Of a stretch of 64,000 nucleotides of DNA, positions 23,280 to 34,700 are shown piece after piece. A program made the position numbers and the translations under genes. Below the pieces are notes generated by a model that searched no databases, was not told the origin of the DNA, and saw nothing but the letters and a program-made list of their open reading frames with translations. Each line of letters begins with the position of its first letter. Position 1 is the first letter of the stretch. The stretch comes from Fallopia convolvulus (lineage: Eukaryota; Streptophyta; Magnoliopsida; Caryophyllales; Polygonaceae): the NCBI GenBank assembly GCA_964016875.1, contig OZ024724.1, positions 11,084,501 through 11,148,500 of the forward strand, written 5' to 3'.

Positions 23280-24640
23280 CTGGCATTGACCGTCCGTTGA
23301 CCATCATCACAATCATCACTATCATCACTTTCATAACCATCATCACTATTTTTTCACCGTCATCACAATTTATTTCATTGTCGTCACAATTTTTTGATGT
23401 CAAAAAGTGTAATGAAAGGTAAAAAAGTGTAATCAAAATGTCTTGATGACATTTTTTAATGACAAAAAGTATCATTAAAGGCATTCAACCACATAAAAAA
23501 ATCATCATCCCTCGTCATCACAATTTTTTTTCACCGTCATTACAATTTTTTGATGAAAAAAAGTGTAATAAAAGGTAAAAAAGTGTGCTCAAAATGTCTT
23601 AATGACACTTTTTTGATGACAAAAGTATCATCAAAGGCATTCAACCACATAAAAAGAACCGATATCATAATTTTTTCAACCGTCATCACAAATTTTTTCA
23701 CCGTCATCACAATTTTTTGATGACAAAAAGAGTAATAAGAGATAAAAAAGTGTTATCAAAATTTCTTGATGACACTTTTTGATGACAAAAAGTATCATTA
23801 AAGACATTCAACCACATAAAAACAATCGTAATCACTATCATCGCAATTATTTTCACCGTCATCACAATTTTTAATGACAAAAAGTGTAATAAAAGGTAAA
23901 AAGTGTCATAAAAAAGTGTCATCAAGAATTTTTGATGACAAAATGTATCATCGAAGTCATTCAATCACATAAAAACAATTGTCATCACTGTCATCACAAT
24001 TTTTTCCACCGTCATTATAATTTTTTCCACCGTCATTATAATTTTTTCCACCATCATCACAATTTTTTGATGACAAAAAATGTAATAAAATTAAAAAAAG
24101 TGTCATCAAATATGTGTTATCACTATCATCACTGTCATCACAAGTTTTTGATGATAAAAAATATCATCAAATGCCTTCATGACGATTTGATTGTCATCAC
24201 AAGTTGATTGTCATCAACTATCATCACAAATGACATCCCTAGTTGATGACGGTGATTGTCATCAATTGTCATCGTTATTTGATGACGATCTAACTATCAT
24301 CAATTGTCATCAACTGTCATCACTAATTGATGACCATTTGATTGGTTTATTTGTCATTATTTGTTTGTCATCAAAGGGTCTTGAAACAAACTATCGTCAT
24401 CAAGTGTCATCAAAACTATCATCACTTAAAATTTGTTCGTTTTTATCATCATCACAAAAAAATAGTTATCGTCAAATGTCATCATCACATAAAAACAATT
24501 TTCATCATTAAAAAAAACAAGTTGTTACAAAAAATCATCACTTGTCATCACTAAATATAAACATATCAAAACAACCGTCATTAACAAATAAAAAACAAAG
24601 TTGTCATCAAATATCATCACTTGTTATCACCAAAATATTT
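23280..24640. repeat. TGATGAC/GTCATCA-rich array with ~160-bp units
   Basis: Four units share the order CCGTCATCACAATTTTT, TGATGACAAAAAGTGTAAT, a second TGATGACA copy and CATTCAACCACATAAAAA; the last block recurs at about 23481, 23637, 23804 and 23957 (periods about 156, 167 and 153 bp). From 24000 to 24640 the units dissolve into dense TGTCATCA/TGATGAC words in both orientations. No ORF in it looks real. The density of one palindromic word resembles subterminal transposase-binding regions, but no element ends were found. Confidence 0.7.
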
Positions 24641-24651
24641 TTAAAAGTAAT

Positions 24652-24726
24652 AAGCCTACGTGGGATTTGAACCCACAACTTTTTTTCATTAAGAAAAATG
24701 CTCTACCATTTAAACTAATAGGCCAA
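24652..24726 (-). tRNA. tRNA-like sequence, probably pseudo-tRNA
   Basis: The minus strand folds like a tRNA of about 73 nt: acceptor GCCTA paired with TAGGC, a D-arm like AATGGTAGAGCA, an anticodon stem TTTTT/AAAAA with loop CTTAATG (anticodon would be TAA), and a T-arm GTGGGTTCAAATCCCAC that is perfect. The all-A/T anticodon stem and the lack of the long variable arm expected for a Leu (TAA) tRNA argue that it is a decayed or tRNA-derived copy rather than a working gene. Confidence 0.45.
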
Positions 24727-25849
24727 ACACATTTTATTGTTGTTATCTGCTGCCACCTTTATATTATATTTTGGAGAAAAAGAAAAATCAAATAGCCTAT
24801 TTATATTTTTTTAAGTTTAGGTTTCTAGGATTGGCTTACACAATCAATTGAGACTTTCCAACAGGAAAAGCAACTTTGGTCATCTTTTGCACTTCCACTG
24901 TACACCCATTTATGGCTGTTATCTGCTGTCATCTTCCCCATCAAACTGCATAAGATTAAATCTTTCCTTGATTACTAATATTCATAGTTCTTAGTTGTCA
25001 TCTCTTGATGAAGTAAAATTCCTTACCCTTCTCCCTAGATGTAAACCTGATGAGACATTTTAAAGAAGACATCAGCTCCAAAATACCCGCTCTCAGCTGC
25101 TCGCATTCAATATATTACTGTTGGAACATTTATAAAGCAAGAATTAATTCTATATAAAAAGCTTAATTGTCTACCCAAACCAAGGTAAAACTACAAATCA
25201 ACCATATGGGCTAATAACAGGTAAGCTAATTAATAGGCAGAGTACTTCATCAAGTGGGAGAAATCCAAGAAAATGATAAACACCAGCAAAACGTCTAAAA
25301 GTTATCTAAAAACAAGATCGTGATTCTGATCATTACAAATGCCATAAGTACGACAAACATGACAACAATGTATTTCACTATTCAAAGATGAGGCCACAAC
25401 TTATTATACCAATATGCAATATTATAAGTTTAAGCCACTTTTCTATATTGAACAGTTGACCTTCAACAAACAACAACTAGTTCACCTTCAGCAAATTTAG
25501 GAAGCAATTCTTTTACAGAACTTAGGCAAAACTTTTTTTTCCAATAGCATAATTCAGAATTCAAGTATACATGTCAATCAATTTTGAACTTACTGAAAAG
25601 TGAACAGGAAAGCCCATGTAACAATAATGGTAATTCATTTGATTTACTAAGTAACTAGAACCCCCAAATCCGACTAAAGACAGAATCTCTCATACTCTGA
25701 AGTTGTAACTTGTAACGAATGAAGAAAACTGAATTTTAAGGGAAATAGAATTGCTTATAGAACTATAACTAGAAGGCTCAACCATAAGAATCCTATTAAT
25801 CAGATCCAAAGTTGTGACTAGAGAGTATGACAAGTATAGGCAAACAGAC
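24727..25849. other. No gene assigned; possible intron/3' DNA of the dehydrogenase copy
   Basis: AT-rich DNA on the 3' side of the dehydrogenase exon. A short minus-strand open stretch ending VEVQKMTKVAFPVGKSQLIV near 24838 is not recognisable. The next expected exon of the dehydrogenase (starting around GMHFMNPPP) is not found. Confidence 0.45.
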
Positions 25850-26064
25850 CTGCTTTGGACGATTTGTTAGAGATGCTAATCGTGTGATGGAGATAGAACT
25901 GGTGTTTGAAGCCAAGATGGCAGACTCTTTAGTGATTTTATCAAGCGATACAAAAAGCTTCTTCTTTACATCTTCAGATTCAGCTATGGCTTCAATCACA
26001 ATATTTGCCGAACTGAAATCTTCCAGATTTGGAGTGCACTTGATACGATTGAGAGCATCATTAC
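25850..26064 (-). pseudogene. 3-hydroxyacyl-CoA dehydrogenase-like lone exon
   Basis: A 215-bp exon has consistent splice borders: acceptor TAGAGTGCAG before 26064 and donor GTCTGT after 25850. It reads NDALNRIKCTPNLEDFSS, ANIVIEAIAESEDVKKKLF and ASNTSSISITRLASLTNRP, which is the part of the NAD-binding domain of plant 3-hydroxyacyl/3-hydroxybutyryl-CoA dehydrogenase around the IVIEA and SNTSS motifs. The frame is open, but the exon with the GxGxxG start and the catalytic C-terminal exons are absent nearby. I infer a gene fragment, possibly carried by a transposon. Confidence 0.8.
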
Positions 26065-26560
26065 CTGCACTCTATATTAAAAAGCGATAGATATCAAACA
26101 TATGATAGTTCATAGCATTAGTTTCATATGCAGCTTGATCTAACAAGTTTTTGAGTTCTAAATCCCTAATCAGAATGTACGATGATTCACTCGAAGATTA
26201 AAGTCGAAAGCGACAATTCAATCAACCAAAACGCACAAACTTAAACCGCCAAAGTCCAAAGATCATTCAATTCACTGAAATTAAACAAATTACATTTCTA
26301 TTGAAGAAAAAAGAAACAAGATCTTTCGAAACCGATCGAATCTCCTACCTCCTTGACCTAATTTCCGTCGTCAAATCTCGAACCGGACCGAATCAGATCT
26401 CAGATTGAAGGAGGAGAAGGAGGTTACAGAGGATATGGAAAACGAGAATTGCTGGAGGAGCACGAGCTTGGATTCAGAGATCCATGGTGAACAAAATTAC
26501 AGCGAGAGATGGTTTCGGTAGAGATGAGAAGCGGGGGGAGAGAGGAGCAGGGATGTAAAA
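26065..26560 (-). other. Leader-like region upstream of the dehydrogenase exon
   Basis: The minus strand shows a CT-rich leader (26560-26360), a possible donor in AAGGAG followed by GTAGGA near 26350, then an AT-rich intron-like stretch to the acceptor before 26064. It looks like a 5' UTR exon and intron placed directly upstream of an internal exon. Confidence 0.35.
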
Positions 26561-26564
26561 GCGC

Positions 26565-27660
26565 TCACAAATATTTAGATTTATATACTTAACAAAAACC
26601 TAATTAATTAAAAAAATTAACAAACATCTAAATAGAGTGTTCATCATAAAATATCTTTCTAAGACTAGAATATATTATTATTGTAATTTCCTCTTATTAT
26701 CAAATCTTTTTAAGGACATGGAACCACCTTATGATATAAAAGGTATTAATATAACATATTATGTTATACTATTTCTAGTACTTTATTTATCTACTAAATT
26801 CCCAAGTATTATTTTAAACAAATTATCTCATACTTTCCATATAAATATCTTATCAAAATATATTTAAGTTTATTATATGCTCTTTAAATGACATGCAACC
26901 CCCCTTTTTTCAATATATAAAGTCTTAAGATAATATTTTTCCAACAACTTGTTTTAGGTCTTTTTACTTATATACTAAACTCCAAGTAAGGTATACATAT
27001 TATTTATGTGACATTTTCCATGTATATATAAAATAATATATTCTTGATCCCATAAATTTATTTATAACTTTTCATGTCTAACTTACTTTATTTCTTTATA
27101 TGAAAAATACATGTGATTTAATTATTCAATTTAATTTAATCCCATACTTGTTCTTAATAACATACTTTATTTAAAACATCTTACTAATAATATTCCAAAG
27201 CATATTATAGGATTAAAAGACATGCAAGACTAATTTAACTTTAATAAAGTCTTTGTTTTATTAAAATCCCCTTATCTTATCCTATTTCATTTATATTAGG
27301 ATAAAAATATGACCAAGTAAATATTATTTTCAAAAACAGAATTTTCAAGCTTAAAAGTCACATATATTAATCTTATAATTTATTTGAAATTATTCTATGT
27401 CTTGCCATATTTATTTATTTATTTTTATAAAAACCACATGCTTGTTATTATTCTTTTCAAATTATCAGCAACTTAATATGCTTAAAATATCATTGTTATG
27501 AATATTAATATTCTATGAATTCACATATGATTTATTGAAAATTATATTTCTCTTAGATGGGCATGCAAATTAATTTAATTACATAATTTCCTTTTTAAAA
27601 TTTAGTGAATTGATTTTAATAAATATTATATATATGTAAAATTATTTTATAAAGAGATAG
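26565..27660. other. AT-rich DNA, no gene
   Basis: Very AT-rich sequence without credible ORFs, probably part of the LTR-like block. Confidence 0.5.
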
Positions 27661-28165
27661 AGAATTAAAATATGAGTCAGGAAATTATACCTACCGAGCA
27701 AAAACGAGAGCGGAATGGGCATGAATTTCGAGGTGGGCGGATTTTTGGGCCTCTCCTTCTCTTTTATCCTTATTAAAAACCTGATGGTTTAATATTGGAC
27801 ATATGGGCCTATTTGAACTAGCCCAACAACAACCCAAACCCCCCAAGGGATATCATCCCCTTTCTTTTTCACGTAACAGGAACCAGAGAGAGTTCAGGAC
27901 ATGAACGATGGACACCAGGGCGAGGGAGCGAGCTCTAGAGAGGCGACACCTAGGCGGCGGCGGGCTCGCGCGAGGACGACAGTGGTCCGGCCAGGGGGTG
28001 GTGTTGCTCTGGCGGCCATGGGAGAGGAAGAAAGAATTTTTGTGGATTTTTTGCATGAAAAATCAGATTTGAAAAAAATAGAATTCTAGGGGTTTTTGGC
28101 TTTGAATTCAACGAAAGTGAATTGAAGATGAGAAGGAGAGGATTGTGTGAATTTGCCCTTGCAAT

Positions 28166-28180
28166 TCCAGCCCTTTTTAT
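28166..28180 (-). promoter_or_regulatory. TATA box in LTR-like block
   Basis: Minus-strand CTCTATAAAAAGGGC, followed downstream (lower coordinates) by a long C/T-rich leader with CCGCC-rich DNA and an intron-like GTAGG. It supports an LTR promoter reading toward 21 kb. Confidence 0.45.
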
Positions 28181-28460
28181 AGAGAAATATGGGGCTTCCC
28201 TTGATTCACCATTGTTGGATTTGAGCAATGGAAGGAAGGAGGATTGAAGGGGATTAGGTGTTGTTGTGTTTGTTTGATTATGACATGGGGGTGATAATAT
28301 CTTTGGATGATCTTGCGAGCTACAATGGAGATTGGAAGTCAAATTGAATATGTATTGGTGTACGTGAAAATCAATCATACATGTCTTGACTTGTTTAAAG
28401 TAGTAGAAGAAGAAGAAGAAGAGGATAGTTTATTATAGAAAAATGGGATTATAAGTAGAT

Positions 28461-28545
28461 GAGTTACATTAGTCTAGCGGTTTGAGGAGTGTGTGTTTGT
28501 GATGAGAGGAGCGAGAGGTCTCGGGTTCGAGTCCCTGCTCTTGAC
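28461..28545 (+). other. tRNA-like/Pol III box segment
   Basis: It carries a B-box-like GGGTTCGAGTCCC, an A-box-like TAGCGGTTTGAGGA upstream, and weakly pairing ends (GAGTTAC and TTGACTC). It may be a tRNA-derived SINE remnant or part of the LTR. Not a convincing tRNA gene. Confidence 0.35.
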
Positions 28546-29339
28546 TCCTTTTTATTTGTTTTGCCTTGAATTATTTTTAGCCTTGTAACACTCCAATATT
28601 AATAAAATTTCGGAATTTATATCACTCCATTTTATTTGATTAACTTTTACATTTTAATAATCTTTTATCACATTTTTACAATTTATTAAGAAAATTATAA
28701 AAATAATTGAACTCTGTTTTTAAGAGAAAATATTTAAATACTTATCCGACTTGTTTAATATATTTAATTAAATTCTTAATTTTCATTGTAGTAAACTTTT
28801 ATAACCTTTATAATATGATATTATAAAAATTATTAAATTCTCTGCTTTAGAGAAAAAAAAAATTAATGGAATTAATATCCATTTTATTTTATTTAGAATT
28901 TATCGGATATTACATTCATACCTTCTTCTGTCCCTTTCTCCATGTATTTTATTGTGAACTTTGTTAATGGAGAATTCTATTCGAAACTTCTTCACTTCTT
29001 TCGCCTTTGAACTTTCGGAGTTCGTGACTGTTTTCGACTGAAAATGTGAGAAAATGGGGGGGGGGGAGGAGTTAGTGTTTTTGGAATGTGAAGATTTGGG
29101 GTGATGGGTAGTAGCGACATTTGAGAGTAGAAACCATTGAAATTACCGCGCGTACTATTGTAAATGAACACGACCCTTTTTTATTTTTCTTTCAAAATCG
29201 TCTCAATCCATCTATACCGTTAATGCCTTCCATCCAACGGCGCAGATTTGCTCGCAGTATTGACCCTATGACATTATGCCACGAGAGCGCGACTCCAAAA
29301 AATACCTGCGTTTATCTTTAATTCACATAATTATTGACG

Positions 29340-29516
29340 ATTTTTATTTTTTTAATATGATTTTTTGCACCAATTATTAATATCCGACGTATATAATGTG
29401 TCCCCTAAGAGCGCTTCAAGGGAATCGGTGTATAATGTCTCTCATCTATTTTTTACACCACATGACACGCATCCTATGTAAATTAATTGATGTAAAAGAC
29501 GTTTTTTGTAGTAGTG
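29340..29516. mobile_element. CACTA transposon terminus, orphan
   Basis: The segment ends GTTTTTTGTAGTAGTG, whose complement begins CACTACTACAAAAAAC, the hallmark terminus of CACTA (En/Spm) elements. Subterminal words GTGTATAATG and TGTAAAAGACG precede it. No matching left end was found in the window. Confidence 0.65.
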
Positions 29517-29705
29517 ATTAGACATAGCTTAATTTGATTCAATTTAGAAACCCATGATCGACTAATCTCTAGTGATCGACAACCATATTTTAAATTCAGT
29601 TGTTAGGGTTCTCATGATGTATGTCCAAGGGAATATTGCGACTGAACATACATATCTCTAATATTCCCTAATATCAGATGGGATGTCATAACTTGTTAGG
29701 AAGAT

Positions 29706-29959
29706 AGAAGAAATTGAAAAAGAGTTTGTGCTCCAACCTTTGGGTTGGGAACACGAAAGAAAGGAGAAAATCTCCAGAAAATTCAGAGAGAAATCGACAT
29801 CTCATTTCTGGTTTGTTGCAAGCTTTTGTATAGGACCTTAACCATAGTTCTAACGGTCTACTCAACACATGAGTTAATTAACTCTAGTAAGCTGCCTATG
29901 GTTAACTGTAATAAAGCTACCGTAGTTAAAATAAACCAACATGGTTTTACATTTCATCA
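29706..29959 (-). repeat. 3' LTR of Copia B
   Basis: On the minus strand it starts TGATGAAATGTAAAACC and ends CAATTTCTTCT, giving TG...CT rather than TG...CA termini. The PPT (AACTTGAGGGGGGTG on the minus strand) abuts it at 29960-29974. Confidence 0.92.
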
Positions 29960-29974
29960 CACCCCCCTCAAGTT

Positions 29975-32900
29975 GGAACTATAACGAGTCCCAACTTGAC
30001 CATCAAGAAATCATGTTGAGCCTTGCATAAGGGCTTGGTCATAACATCTACAAGCTATAAGCTGGTGTGAACATAAGTTGTGTGAAGAAAACCACTTTGA
30101 ACCTTCTCTCGAGTGTAGTGGCAATCGATTTCTAGATGCTTTGTTCGCTCATGGAAACAGGGATTCGCTGCAATCTGTTGTGAAACTTTGTTGTCACAAA
30201 AGAGTGTGACTGGGAGTGGGATTGGAACTTGTAAATCATTGAGAATATAGGTTGTCCAAACCAGTCCAGCTGTGGTTGCATCCATACTTCTATACTCTGC
30301 CTCGGCTGATGATCTGGAAACTTTCGTTTGCTTCTTTGTCTTCCAGGAAATGAGAGAAGTACCCATGAACACACAATATCCTGTCAAGGAACGTCGAGTA
30401 TCCAAGCAAGATCCCCAATTTGTGTCTGAATATCCCACAATCTTGTAGTTGTTTTCTGCTGAGTAGAACAAACCTTTATTTATGGTTCCTTTCAAGTACT
30501 TCAGCAAATACAAGGTTGATTGCAGATGTGGTTGTCTGGACTGAGAAACAAACTAAGATAGGTGTTGGACTACATAAGAAATGTCTAGCCTAGTAATGGC
30601 TAGGTAGAGCAATCTTTCAAAGTCTTCTATACTACTCAACATCCTCCAACAAGTCACCTTCCCCAGCTGACAGTTTTTGTCCAGTTGGCATAGGACTAGG
30701 CACTTCCTTTACATCAAGCAATCATGTTTCATGAAGTATTTCATGTATATACTTCCTTTGATTCAAATAAGTGCCCTCATCTATTCTCAGAATCTCCACT
30801 CCCAGAAAATATTTAGATGTGCCAAGATCCTTGATAGTGAATTTCTTATGCAATGCAGCTTTGACTGTCTGGATCTCATCATTATCATTCCCAGTGATTA
30901 GTATATCATCCACATAGACGAATAAAGTTCTGAATGATCCAGTTCGAGCCTTGACAAAGAGTGAATAGTCATTAGTATATTGAACATAGCCAAGACTCAC
31001 CAAGAATGTAGTCAACTCATGGTTCCACTGTCTTGAGGCTTGTTTAAGCCCATAAAGTGACCTTTTGAGCTTGCAAACTTGATTGCCCGTGGCTTGTGCA
31101 TACCCTTCTGGTGGTTTCATATAGATATCTTCCTCTAGATATCCATAGAGGAAGGCATTGTTTATTTCTAATTGACATATAGGCCACCTTTCTCTAGTTG
31201 CTATTGCTACCACAATCCGTACGGTGGGTAATTTGGCAACCGGACTAAAGGTGTGTTTATAGTCCTTCCCCAGCTTCTGGTTATACCCCTTCATGAACAA
31301 CCTGGCCTTATATCTGTCCACTGTACCATCGGCCTTGAACTTAATTCTGTATACCCATTTAGATCCAATAGCTTGACATCCTTGTGGTAAATCCAAAAGA
31401 TCCCAAGTTCGATTTAACTCCAAAGTCTGTATCTCCTTAGACATGGCTTCTTTGTATGTGAAAGGCTCATGAACAGAGTCCACTTGTGTCATGAATGCAA
31501 AATATACTTTAGGATCATCACTGTAGGGTTGTGTAGTTGCTACTGTCATCACATAATCTAGAGACCAAACATGAAGCCTTCTGTCTCTATTGGATCACCT
31601 CAGTTGGGGCTCTTCAAGCACATGTACATTCACTTCCCTACTGGTGGAAGGTGTAGACTCAGTCTACCAATATGCTAGTTTCTTCTTCCTCTGTTGACAC
31701 CAATTCTGGTGTTGAAAAAAGATTGTTGTGGTCTGCATTGTCTTGTTGTTCACCTCCAGTTGTTTTGAAAGGAAAGATTTTCTCTTGGAATTCCACATCT
31801 CTACTGTAGAAAACCTATTTTATGACTAGATCATACAACTTGTAGCCTTTGCTCTGTGTTGGATACCCTATTAAGATGCACCTCCTACCTCTTGGATCAA
31901 ATTTGTCAGTATTTCTCCTCAAGGCTGCTGCATAACATAAACACCCCACGACCTTCAAATTATTATAAGTGGGTTGTTAATTGGCAAAAGTTCATATGGA
32001 GTCTTCCAACTAGTACTAATCAAAGGCATTCTGTTGATAAAATATGTAGTTGTTAATATGCAATCTCCCCAAAACTCCTTTGGAAGATTAGCATAAATTC
32101 TTAATGCTCTTGTTGTTTCAACTAAGTGCCTATGCTTCCTCTCAACTATTCCGTTTTACTGTGGACAGTAAGGCATACTCTTCTGATGTAATATGCCCAT
32201 TTCTGCCAAGAACTGCCTGCTTTTCTCATTGACCAGCTCAGTCCCATTATCTGACCTAATCATCTTAGGAGTGATTCCAAACTGATTTTTCACCATGCAC
32301 ACAAAGCTCTTGACTATATCCAGAACCTGTGTTTTGTCATGAACCAAATAGGTCCATGTAGCTCTACTTAAATCATCTACAATAGTGTAGAAGTACCTTT
32401 CACCATTTAAACTTGCAATGGGAAAAGGCCCCCACAAATCCATATGTAGAAGATCAAACAATGCACTAGTTTTACTATTACTCAAAGGAAATGGCAACTT
32501 ATGAAACTTTGCAAGTTTGCAAGTATCACAAAAACTGTCTGAAACTTCAACATTGTCAAAACCAGGTACATATTTCTCTCTAGAAAAGGAAATATGCCCT
32601 AATCTATCATGGAATACATGCTTGTTGACTGTGACTTGACATGCTTTATTTCCTTCTTGAACTCTGCTTTGCTTAGCTTGAACCTTGTACAATCCATTTG
32701 ACTCTTTGCCCACTGCCACTGTCCTCTTACTGAAACGGTCCTGTATTAAACACTAATATCCATCAAAACAAGCCAACAAATCATCTTGAGCAATTATATT
32801 TCCAACTGACAGTAGATTGAACTTAAATTCAGGGATAAGCAAAACATCTCTAATCAGAAAACCTGGTTTCATCACCACATTTCCAATTTCTTGCACCCTT

Positions 32901-33117
32901 TTTACTGTGCCATCTGGTAATGTGACACTCACATGGTGTGTCATCTTTCTGACATCACTAAGACATTACACATAAGGTGTCATGTGGTCTGTCGCACCTG
33001 TGTCAAGAATCCAGTCATATTTACTAAACTGTTGCACAAAATTAAGATGGGAATTACCTGCAAAGTTTGCAATAGTGGATGCCACCATTTTCCCTTTGAA
33101 CATCCTGAGCATTTTCT
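29975..33117 (-). pseudogene. Copia B pol: protease, integrase, RT, RNase H
   Basis: Downwards on the minus strand: protease (YDWILDTGATDHMT near 33015), GAG-pre-integrase (HDRLGHISFSREKY...CDTCKLAKFHKLPF), integrase core (LLHMDLWGPF, MIRSDNGTEL, NGIVERKHRH), RT (SKWVYRIKFKADGTVDRYKA, LFVYVDDILITGND near 30910) and RNase H (GYSDTNWGSCLDTRRS, SSAEAEYRSM, LFCDNKVSQQIA). Stops lie near 32944, 32750 and 32156 (the Gln of CPQ.NG), and between RT and RNase H around 30514-30722. All catalytic boxes are visible but no complete polyprotein is possible. Confidence 0.92.
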
Positions 33118-33621
33118 AACACATAGCCTGCATCATCTCTGGGTCTATGTTGTATTTGCTTTGTCCTTCATCAACATCCAAAGGGGTGCTCTGTGACCCA
33201 CTTTCTGTTGTGACATTGCCTGCAATTGGCTTTCCCTTACTCTTCTTCTTTCCTTTGTACCATTCCGGGTACCCTATTATCTCAAAGCATTCTTCCATTG
33301 TGTGGCCGACCATACTACAATGAGTACACTGCTTCTTCTCATTCGCCTTCTTCTTTGCATCTTTTTTCTCTGCAAAACTGTTCTTATAGCCACCACTAGA
33401 CCGACCCTGATTCATTGCTCCAAAAGCAACTGATTCTGGCATTGAACTAGTGATGTGCTTGTTTGTTTCAGCTTGCAACACAAGATTATATGCCTTACTC
33501 AGCTTAGACAATGGATCCTGTGATAGCACATGTGTTCTCACTGCATCAAACTCACCATTGAGATTAATCAGAAACTGCATTTATCTGTCCTGGTCCTCCA
33601 ATTCCTGTACCCTTGCAATAA
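33118..33621 (-). pseudogene. Copia B gag, C-terminal part
   Basis: It reads MQFLINLNGEFDAVRTHV, a linker, and a zinc knuckle CTHCSMVGHTMEECFEIIG. It continues directly from the N-terminal part beyond the Sirevirus-like insert. A stop precedes MQF and another ends PEMMQAMC. Confidence 0.85.
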
Positions 33622-33626
33622 CCCGA

Positions 33627-34686
33627 TGTTGGATCGTAAACGGTTAGCAAAGAGCTTGGGAACTGGCAATTAAGCTGTTCCCAAGGCAGCGGAAGTAAAC
33701 AGTTCGCAAGTATGAAATACAGTAAAAAACACAGTTCCTTTATAGAGGAACCCCACTACAACCAAATAGTTGTATGGGTAAACCTCTACCTCCGCTTGGA
33801 GGATTTTGAATGACTTACTTGTATTGATTGCTTTGTTCCTTAGTTACAACAGCCGGATTCACACTTCTCTGTTCCTACGAGTTCTTCCTAACTCTAGCAA
33901 CACTAGTAAATCCTCTCAACTGAGTTCCTAAGCTCACAACAACAAACTACAAATAACTCAAACCCTATACCGACTTCTCAGTTCCCTTGTCCTTGAGAAC
34001 TTCGGCTTCACCGTCGTCGAGATCACACACTCGCCGGCGGGGATTTCTCTTCCTTTTTCTTTCTTTTCTCTGGTGTGGGTGTTTGTGAGTTCTGGGAGAA
34101 GTACTCAATCCGAGTACTATTCATTTGGCTTTATAGTCCGGTGAGCTAGGGCAGTCGCATCTTTCGTTTATGTCCAAAATGCCCTTTGCTTGATGCCCAA
34201 GTTGTACTTTCTTCACATGTGACTTTGGTTTGAACTAGGTCAACTTCTTGGATCAATCGGACCGTTGGATGAAGCGTGACAGTCTGATCCTCAGACTGTT
34301 CCTTCGGGCTGTCCGAGACAGAATCCCGCGATCTGCGCTGAACGGTCGTTGTCCTCACATGTGAGTTCCCATGTCATGGGAACTGTCTTGTTCAGAGTTC
34401 CCTTGATGTAAACTCTTCATCGTTGTAAGCTTGTGTTCTCTTGATTGTTTCTGGGAGTTCCCACTTCATGGGAACTTTCCTCTTCGGAGTTCCCTTGATG
34501 GAAACTCTGCATTGTGACCTGCTGTGGCTTTTGTTCATTCATAGGAGTTCTTGGATGTACCTGTGTTCCTTAGAAATACTTGAACAAACCACATTAGTTC
34601 ACTATGGTGTTTGTCATTATCAAAACTCGGAGAATGACATCGTTGATCCGTTGTTTAGAACCAGAGGTCCCAACAACGTCCCAACA
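33627..34686 (-). repeat. 3' LTR of the Sirevirus-like element
   Basis: Minus strand TGTTGGGACGTTG ... CGATCCAACA. A TATA-like ACTATAAAGCC lies at about 34127-34137 on the minus strand, about 550 nt into the LTR. Confidence 0.95.
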
Positions 34687-34700
34687 ATTTCCCCCTTTTT
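34687..34700 (-). other. Polypurine tract of the Sirevirus-like element
   Basis: Minus-strand AAAAAGGGGGAAAT directly abuts the 3' LTR. Confidence 0.9.

Larger units (their letters stand above)
21356..28914 (-). repeat. Gypsy-type LTR-like block, interrupted (uncertain limits)
   Basis: On the minus strand this would start TGTAATATCCGATAAATT (28914) and end GGCGGTAACA (21356). A TATA box (CTCTATAAAAAGGG) lies near 28175 on the minus strand, followed by a leader-like CT/CCG-rich stretch. The 21356-21960 end resembles the LTR end at 58614-59050 (TACCGCCA.TG.CCT.GGA, then GCGGCG/GCAGCGG with AAAA). No PBS adjoins 21356 and I find no TSD, so it may be a solo or truncated LTR holding later insertions, including 23.2-26.5 kb. 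Confidence 0.3.

Noticed and set aside
23280..24640. CRISPR-like array
   Set aside because: Plant nuclear DNA, units about 160 bp, repeats imperfect and in both orientations; no spacer structure.
24800..24930. Minus-strand stretch ending VEVQKMTKVAFPVGKSQLIV as the last exon of the dehydrogenase
   Set aside because: It does not resemble the dehydrogenase C-terminus and no joining exon was found.
27853..28378. ORFs on both strands near 28 kb (62-142 residues)
   Set aside because: They lie in the C/T-rich leader downstream of a TATA in LTR-like DNA; composition rather than protein-like sequence.
28461..28545. Functional tRNA gene
   Set aside because: The B-box is good, but the anticodon arm and spacing do not fold as a tRNA; at best a SINE or LTR piece.
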